Assembly: GCF_000309485.1 (NCBI RefSeq)
Contig: NZ_AKIL01000079.1
Location: forward strand, 1 to 9,586
From: Milkweed yellows phytoplasma str. MW1
GTDB lineage: Bacteria > Bacillota_I > Bacilli_A > Acholeplasmatales > Acholeplasmataceae
Length of the DNA stretch: 9,586 bases
Direction of reading: 5' to 3'
Shown here: piece by piece, positions 6,278-9,586 of the stretch
Numbering within the stretch: the first letter of the stretch is position 1
How the letters are laid out: each line of letters begins with the position of its first letter
Position numbers and translations under genes: made by a program
Notes under the pieces: model-generated
Told to the model about the DNA's origin: nothing
Databases searched by the model: none
Seen by the model: the letters and a program-made list of their open reading frames with translations, nothing else

Positions 6278-8356
6278 ATTTTTAGCCCCTTCTTTATATT
6301 CTAACGCTAATATATTTTTTAATTTTCCTACAATGATATCAATATTGCTTTCTTTTATTTGAGTTGCTGCACTATTCATATGACCACCGCCGCCCATTTG
6401 TTCCATAATGATTTGAACGTTAACATTGTTATAAGATCTAGCGCTAATACCTATTTCTTTTTCTTGCAAACGACCAACAACAAAAGCTGCCTCAATATTT
6501 TGAATATTTAAAATATTTTCAGCTACTTTCGCTAAAAAGGAACGATTTTCTACTATTTCATTACTTTTAACAATAGCGAATCTATCCATATAAATTTCCA
6601 TATTAGAAATTAATTGGTTCATTTTTAATATTTTAGAAAATTCTTGTCTAAACCAAAATTTTACTTTATCGCTTTCTGCTCCCATAGAAATTAATTGTGA
6701 AGCGGCTTCTAAAGTTCTTGAATTAGTACGATAAGTAAAATAATTAGTATCTATTACCATTCCACCATACATAACACTAGCTTCAAAAGGAGTAATATCT
6801 ATTTTTTGGTTTAAAAAATAGATTAATTCAATTAACATCTCTACAGTGGAAGAAGAGGAAGAATCTATATAAGCAAAAGTGTTAACGATGATTTCATCAG
6901 AAGATCTATGATGATCAATAATTATCGTATTAGGTGTTAAATCCAATAATTCTGGACTATTAACGATTTCTTTGTTTTGCGTATCTAAAATAACTAATAA
7001 AGAATTTTTATTAATGATATTTTTAGCTTTGGCGGTAGCGATAATATGTTTAGATAATTCCGGTTCTTCTTTTAATAAGTTTTGATAAATAATTTTAAAA
7101 TTTTGATCCATCTTTTCTTCGTCTAAAATAATATAATGTTCGTAATTATCATTAATAGATAAAGCTATTTTATAAAAAGCAATCATTGAACCCAAAGAAT
7201 CTAGATCAGGATTAATATGACTCAGAAAAAAACAATTATTATTTTGTTCTAAAAGATCTCTGATAATTTCTGAGTTCACTCTAGCAGACACTTTGGAATT
7301 AGTACTTAAAGAAGATTGGGTCGCGCCGAAATATTGAATTTTTTGGTTTTCAATATTAACAACTACTTGGTCTCCGCCTCTTTTTTGTGCTAATTCAATC
7401 GCGCTTTGAGCGTAAGAAGCTAATCTATTATAAGGTAAATTATAACAAGCTACACCCATAGAAAGAGTGATTTTTAATTTATATTTATTAGAAATATCAC
7501 GAATCGTTTTTAAGATAGAAAATTTATCACTCATGATATTTTCTAATTGTTGACGGTTTAATAATAATAAAAATTTATCATCTGATAATTGCTTTAAATA
7601 ACCTTCATATAATTCTACAAAGTCAGATAAAACACTTAAATATTCTGCTTTGATTTGAGATTGTTCAGAAAAGTCCCAATTTTTTAAAGAATCTTCTATA
7701 TTATCAAAAGATAAAAAAACTAAAACAGGTGTTTTTTGGCGATAAAGACTTTTAATTTTCTCTCTTTCTGTAACATTAAACAAATAAAAAAGATTAAATT
7801 CTTTATTGTATAAACAATCAAAAATTTCCTTACCAATAGTTAAAATAGTTTGTGTTTGGTTGGAATTTAATAATTCTTTCATTTTGGGGTGTAAATTTTG
7901 TAAAGGAGTATTGATAGTAGGTTTTTTAAAGATTTTATCAGCGTAAGGATTAATCCATTGCATCTCATTAGAAAAAGAATCAATCACTATAATGCCTATC
8001 GGCAATTCATTAAAAACTTCTTCACCGATTTGATTGACAAAATAAGATAGTTTGGACCATAAGGAAAGTCTGTTTTGTAATTTTTTAATTTTTAAATGAT
8101 TTTTAAAATTAAAATAAATGCTAAAAAGGACGAATAAAAATATTATTTGACCCAAAAGGCTAAAAAATAACTTCAAAATATTGCTTTTTATTTCTTCGAA
8201 TTGTTTTTTAGGATTATCCATTATGTCTTTAATGTTATTATAATCATAAATAGCTAAAATAACGAATACAGAAATTAAAATAATAATTAAGAAGTATTTT
8301 TTATAATTGAGATTTTTTTTTCTCAATGATTTGAACATAATTTTTTGTAAACTCAC
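5825..8356 (-). CDS. GdpP-type c-di-AMP phosphodiesterase fused to ribosomal protein L9
   Basis: One uninterrupted 843-codon frame encodes two proteins normally made separately. The GdpP part has two membrane helices (about 20-37 and 63-83), a PAS-like region (about 108-200), a degenerate GGDEF domain (SDDKF at 258-262 where GGDEF would be) and a DHH/DHHA1 phosphodiesterase. Metal ligands are visible: H380, D384 and D386 (SHINPDLDS), D458 (VILDTQ), D481-H482-H483, D536 (GGMVIDTN), and the DHHA1 loop GGGGH (655-659). This enzyme hydrolyses c-di-AMP to pApA at the membrane. Residues 694-843 are a complete, 150-residue L9: N-terminal domain MKVILLEDIKNKG, long charged helix (about 735-765) and C-terminal domain. 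The linker is under ten residues. Bifunctional GdpP/L9 annotations exist, as I recall, for acholeplasmas and phytoplasmas, so this is probably lineage-typical, not an assembly error. The start is GTG 8356 (extent given) or ATG 8338 (Met7). The stop is TGA. Confidence 0.93.
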   Translation of the reverse strand: MSLQKIMFKSLRKKNLNYKKYFLIIILISVFVILAIYDYNNIKDIMDNPKKQFEEIKSNILKLFFSLLGQIIFLFVLFSIYFNFKNHLKIKKLQNRLSLWSKLSYFVNQIGEEVFNELPIGIIVIDSFSNEMQWINPYADKIFKKPTINTPLQNLHPKMKELLNSNQTQTILTIGKEIFDCLYNKEFNLFYLFNVTEREKIKSLYRQKTPVLVFLSFDNIEDSLKNWDFSEQSQIKAEYLSVLSDFVELYEGYLKQLSDDKFLLLLNRQQLENIMSDKFSILKTIRDISNKYKLKITLSMGVACYNLPYNRLASYAQSAIELAQKRGGDQVVVNIENQKIQYFGATQSSLSTNSKVSARVNSEIIRDLLEQNNNCFFLSHINPDLDSLGSMIAFYKIALSINDNYEHYIILDEEKMDQNFKIIYQNLLKEEPELSKHIIATAKAKNIINKNSLLVILDTQNKEIVNSPELLDLTPNTIIIDHHRSSDEIIVNTFAYIDSSSSSTVEMLIELIYFLNQKIDITPFEASVMYGGMVIDTNYFTYRTNSRTLEAASQLISMGAESDKVKFWFRQEFSKILKMNQLISNMEIYMDRFAIVKSNEIVENRSFLAKVAENILNIQNIEAAFVVGRLQEKEIGISARSYNNVNVQIIMEQMGGGGHMNSAATQIKESNIDIIVGKLKNILALEYKEGAKNMKVILLEDIKNKGNTNDIIEVTLGYGNFLIKEKKALLANDKNIKQIEKDKQLKEQQDLEHTALMNKLKKDIDNKQINLKITVGQKGKMYGKITMKQIVDEFLKEFNILINKKKIVLDSEINSLGIYKASVVLKKDITASFIINVVENKNE
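6286..6292 (-). promoter_or_regulatory. Internal Shine-Dalgarno-like site before the L9 start
   Basis: The minus strand reads GAAGGGG followed by 8 nt (CTAAAAAT) and ATG. It lies in the linker codons for Glu-Gly-Ala-Lys-Asn between the GdpP and L9 domains. G runs are very rare in this AT-rich genome, so a GGGG at exactly this spacing stands out. It is likely the old rplI ribosome binding site kept after fusion. Confidence 0.5.
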
Positions 8357-8368
8357 TTTTCTATCATA
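8336..8368 (-). promoter_or_regulatory. Alternative start and possible -10 element of gdpP-rplI
   Basis: A TATGAT (8363-8368, minus strand) sits 6 nt before the GTG at 8354-8356. If it is a real -10 box, transcription would begin at about the GTG, making ATG 8336-8338 (Met7) the true start with a leader of about 18 nt. No good -35 hexamer lies 16-18 nt upstream; TTGAGA is present but about 25 nt away. Neither start has a strong Shine-Dalgarno sequence. Confidence 0.3.
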
Positions 8369-8402
8369 AATTTTATTTTGAAAAATAATAAATTCTCAAT
8401 AT

Positions 8403-8441
8403 AAAAAATAAAACAAGCATTATTAACTTGTTTTATTTTTT
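8403..8441 (-). terminator. Hairpin after rpsR, probable intrinsic terminator
   Basis: This is a perfect 15-bp inverted repeat (8403-8417 with 8427-8441) with a 9-nt loop, placed 6 bp past the rpsR stop codon. On the minus strand the descending arm is CTTGTTTTATTTTTT, so the U-rich run that would release RNA polymerase is inside and just after the stem. The only G-C pairs are in the ACAAG/CTTGT core. Because the arms end in A and T runs, it could work in both directions, though only minus-strand genes are nearby. It would separate rpsF-ssb-rpsR from gdpP-rplI-dnaB, in line with these being two clusters in Bacillus. Confidence 0.65.
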
Positions 8442-8447
8442 TTATGA

Positions 8448-8684
8448 TTATTGTATTACAAAAGGCATTAAAGCCATGTGACGAGCTCTTTTGATAGCTA
8501 TTGCTAAACGTCTTTGCCATTGAGCAGATGTTCCAGTAGTTCTGCTGGGTAAAATTTTGCCTCTATTAGTGACAAATTTACTTAATAATTCTACATCTTT
8601 AAAATCGATTCTAGTCACTTTGTTTTGAGTAAAGTAACATACTTTACGACGTTTTTTAAAAAATTTCTTTTTACTTGATTTCAT
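8448..8684 (-). CDS. rpsR: 30S ribosomal protein S18
   Basis: A complete 78-residue S18, which pairs with S6 on the platform of the small subunit. The basic N-terminus ([12 protein letters not shown]) is followed by the strongly conserved block at about 42-75, from [10 protein letters not shown] through [18 protein letters not shown]. The zinc-type CxxC found after RRK in many S18 proteins is half lost: C16 is present but position 19 is Thr (CYFT), so this is a zinc-free form. AAGGAAG lies 12 nt before the ATG, a rather long spacing. It follows ssb by 41 bp in the classic rpsF-ssb-rpsR order. Confidence 0.97.
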   Translation of the reverse strand: MKSSKKKFFKKRRKVCYFTQNKVTRIDFKDVELLSKFVTNRGKILPSRTTGTSAQWQRRLAIAIKRARHMALMPFVIQ

Positions 8685-8725
8685 AATCTTTTAACACTTC
8701 CTTATATTATCGTTATTTAGTTAAA

Positions 8726-9130
8726 TTAAAAAGGGAATCCATCATCTTCATTAATATTAAAATCTTCTGCTGCTGAATTCTGGGAATCATTACTGTGATT
8801 ATCTTTGTTTTTTCTAGATTCTAAAAAATGAATAGAATCGCATTGAATTTCTGTTGTGAATTGTTTTTTATCTGTGCCGTTGTCAAAAACGCTAGTTTTA
8901 ATTTTACCTTCAATACCGATTAAAGCACCTTTATTAATATATTTAGCTAAATTTTCTGCTTGTTTATTCCAAACAACACAACGAATAAAATCAGTTTCTC
9001 TAACACCTTCAGAGTTAGTAAAAGTCCTATTAACTGCTAAATTAAAGCGCACTAAAGGAATATCACCGTTAATAAAACGTAATTCTGGATCTTTTGTAAT
9101 TCTACCTACTAAAACTACTCTATTAATCAT
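8726..9130 (-). CDS. ssb: Single-stranded DNA-binding protein
   Basis: A 134-residue SSB that coats single-stranded DNA during replication and repair and recruits partner proteins. The OB fold occupies about 1-105, starting MINRVVLVGRITKDPELRF, with FIRCVVWNKQAENLAKYINKG-type core residues at 48-68 (W54 is the usual stacking Trp). A short, polar, probably disordered linker (about 106-125) leads to the acidic tip DDGFPF (129-134), equivalent to the canonical DDDIPF partner-binding tail. It starts 1 bp after the rpsF stop, so translation is almost certainly coupled; AGAGG lies 12 nt before the ATG inside rpsF. Mobile-unit ssb copies occur in phytoplasmas, but the rpsF-ssb-rpsR order marks this as the chromosomal gene. 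Confidence 0.96.
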   Translation of the reverse strand: MINRVVLVGRITKDPELRFINGDIPLVRFNLAVNRTFTNSEGVRETDFIRCVVWNKQAENLAKYINKGALIGIEGKIKTSVFDNGTDKKQFTTEIQCDSIHFLESRKNKDNHSNDSQNSAAEDFNINEDDGFPF

Positions 9131-9131
9131 T

Positions 9132-9422
9132 TTAATTATTATCCTCTAATTTAATTGCCATATATCTCATTATTTCTTCAGATATATTAGCTATACGAGT
9201 AAATTCAGCTACAACTGTGCTTTTAGCATCAGCTAATAACCAAACATAATAACCTTTGTTGAATTTTTGAATAGGATAAGCTAACTCTTTTAATCCCATT
9301 TCTTTCAATTCTGTAACTTTGCCCTCTTTTGTAAAAACACCATTAACGTTATCAATAATTTTTTTTACATTTTGTTCTTCTAAATTAGGTTGTAAAATAT
9401 ACATTACTTCATATTTATTCAT
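9132..9422 (-). CDS. rpsF: 30S ribosomal protein S6
   Basis: A 96-residue S6, the usual size, beginning MNKYEVMYILQPNLEE as in other firmicute S6 proteins. Conserved features include the LKEMGLKELAYPIQKFNKGYY-type core (the G..KLAYPI.K...G.Y pattern) and the C-terminal strand with MRYMAIKLE. The frame is open for 17 more codons upstream (to 9473), but those residues do not resemble S6. A strong AAGGAGG lies 8 nt before ATG 9420-9422, so the shorter form is chosen. S6 binds S18 and 16S rRNA. The leader upstream carries a likely S6:S18 feedback element. This is the first gene of the rpsF-ssb-rpsR unit. Confidence 0.96.
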   Translation of the reverse strand: MNKYEVMYILQPNLEEQNVKKIIDNVNGVFTKEGKVTELKEMGLKELAYPIQKFNKGYYVWLLADAKSTVVAEFTRIANISEEIMRYMAIKLEDNN

Positions 9423-9430
9423 GATGATAA

Positions 9431-9437
9431 CCTCCTT
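9431..9437 (-). promoter_or_regulatory. Strong Shine-Dalgarno site of rpsF
   Basis: AAGGAGG on the minus strand, 8 nt before the ATG at 9420-9422, is the best ribosome binding site in the window. It decides the rpsF start against the longer upstream frame. Confidence 0.9.
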
Positions 9438-9445
9438 TTGGTCTT

Positions 9446-9473
9446 TTGCGGTCTTGTTTAATTCACAAGACAA
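9446..9473 (-). promoter_or_regulatory. Candidate S6:S18 autoregulatory RNA leader of rpsF
   Basis: The minus-strand RNA folds as UUG-UCUUGU, a 7-nt loop GAAUUAA, ACAAGA, an unpaired CCG, then CAA. This is a 6-bp upper helix and a 3-bp lower helix separated by a CCG bulge on the 3' side (9449-9451). A CCG in such a bulge, just upstream of rpsF, is the hallmark of the known leader motif by which the S6:S18 complex represses its own mRNA by mimicking its 16S rRNA site. It ends 8 nt before the AAGGAGG, so bound protein could block ribosome entry. An alternative fold pairs one more base (G-C) and leaves CG unpaired. The lower helix is short, so the call is moderate. Confidence 0.55.
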
Positions 9474-9476
9474 GAA

Positions 9477-9511
9477 TTTTAAAGGTTTTTTAAATCAAAA
9501 AACCTTTAAAA
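9477..9511. repeat. Perfect 15-bp inverted repeat upstream of rpsF
   Basis: Arms 9477-9491 (TTTTAAAGGTTTTTT) and 9497-9511 are exact reverse complements with a 5-nt loop. It lies just upstream of the candidate S6:S18 element. It has few G-C pairs and no separate T run after it in either direction, so it is not a textbook terminator. It could still end transcription from a gene beyond the right edge, or be part of the rpsF leader. Confidence 0.6.
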
Positions 9512-9586
9512 GAAATGCTAATTATTCTAGTATTTCTTAAATTGATCATTGTTATTTCATTTATATAAAAATAAAAAATAATATTT
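9512..9586. other. AT-rich non-coding edge upstream of rpsF
   Basis: No gene is visible in these 75 bases. The rpsF promoter probably lies here. On the minus strand a TAGAAT (9525-9530) resembles a -10 box, but no good -35 hexamer is found 16-18 nt upstream. The sequence is too AT-rich for a reliable promoter call by eye. Confidence 0.3.

Noticed and set aside
4468..9130. Possible phytoplasma mobile unit (PMU), since PMUs carry dnaB and ssb
   Set aside because: dnaB and ssb here sit in conserved chromosomal orders (rpsF-ssb-rpsR and rplI-dnaB) with no transposase or repeats nearby.
8856..9149. Plus-strand open frame opposite ssb
   Set aside because: It overlaps the SSB OB fold on the opposite strand, and its sequence has no family resemblance.
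9423..9473. Longer rpsF frame starting at 9473 (113 residues)
   Set aside because: The extra 17 residues do not resemble S6, and a strong AAGGAGG is placed correctly for the internal ATG at 9422. The upstream stretch is better explained as the regulatory leader.
9319..9540. Plus-strand open frame opposite rpsF and its leader
   Set aside because: Antisense to rpsF and the leader hairpins; no ribosome binding site and no similarity to a known family.

Overview
The window looks like part of a chromosome of a 'Candidatus Phytoplasma' or a close Acholeplasma-type mollicute. The evidence is strong AT bias by eye, A/T-ending codons throughout, a firmicute-like gene order, very tight packing, and use of the standard genetic code. 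Tryptophan is encoded by TGG and one gene ends in TGA, so the UGA=Trp code of Mycoplasma and Spiroplasma does not apply. The species assignment is an inference from these traits and from remembered family resemblance; no search was run.

Layout. Positions 1-25 are not biological: they match the 3' end of the Illumina TruSeq read-1 adapter, so this is a contig end with untrimmed adapter, and the next ~30 bases are also suspect. Three plus-strand genes follow: a YitT-type membrane protein whose 5' end is compromised, a complete XerD-like tyrosine recombinase, and the clamp-loader delta subunit HolA. HolA converges on, and overlaps by 8 bp, a long minus-strand block. In transcription order (right to left) that block is rpsF (S6), ssb, rpsR (S18), a terminator-like hairpin, a gdpP-rplI fusion (c-di-AMP phosphodiesterase joined to L9), dnaB (replicative helicase), prfA (RF1) and tsaC (tRNA t6A synthesis). 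No stretch over 300 bp lacks a gene. The longest gene-free stretch is the right edge (9423-9586), which holds the rpsF leader, a likely S6:S18 autoregulatory RNA element and a perfect 15-bp inverted repeat.

How the genes work together. The set is housekeeping: ribosomal proteins, single-strand binding protein and replicative helicase (fork progression), delta subunit (clamp loading), XerD (dimer resolution), RF1 (termination) and TsaC (t6A37 on ANN-decoding tRNAs). The GdpP half adds c-di-AMP turnover. In Bacillus, rpsF-ssb-rpsR and yybT-rplI-dnaC are separate clusters; here they are adjacent, and yybT and rplI have become one reading frame.

Most interesting points: (1) the GdpP-L9 fusion, which keeps a Shine-Dalgarno-like sequence and ATG exactly where free L9 would begin; (2) a CCG-bulged hairpin just before the rpsF ribosome binding site, matching the S6:S18 binding motif; (3) two junctions (rplI/dnaB and prfA/tsaC) using the same 8-nt overlap, ATGAATRA, the second where prmC would normally sit. 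No mobile element, CRISPR array, tRNA or rRNA was recognised, and I see no convincing wholly new system.
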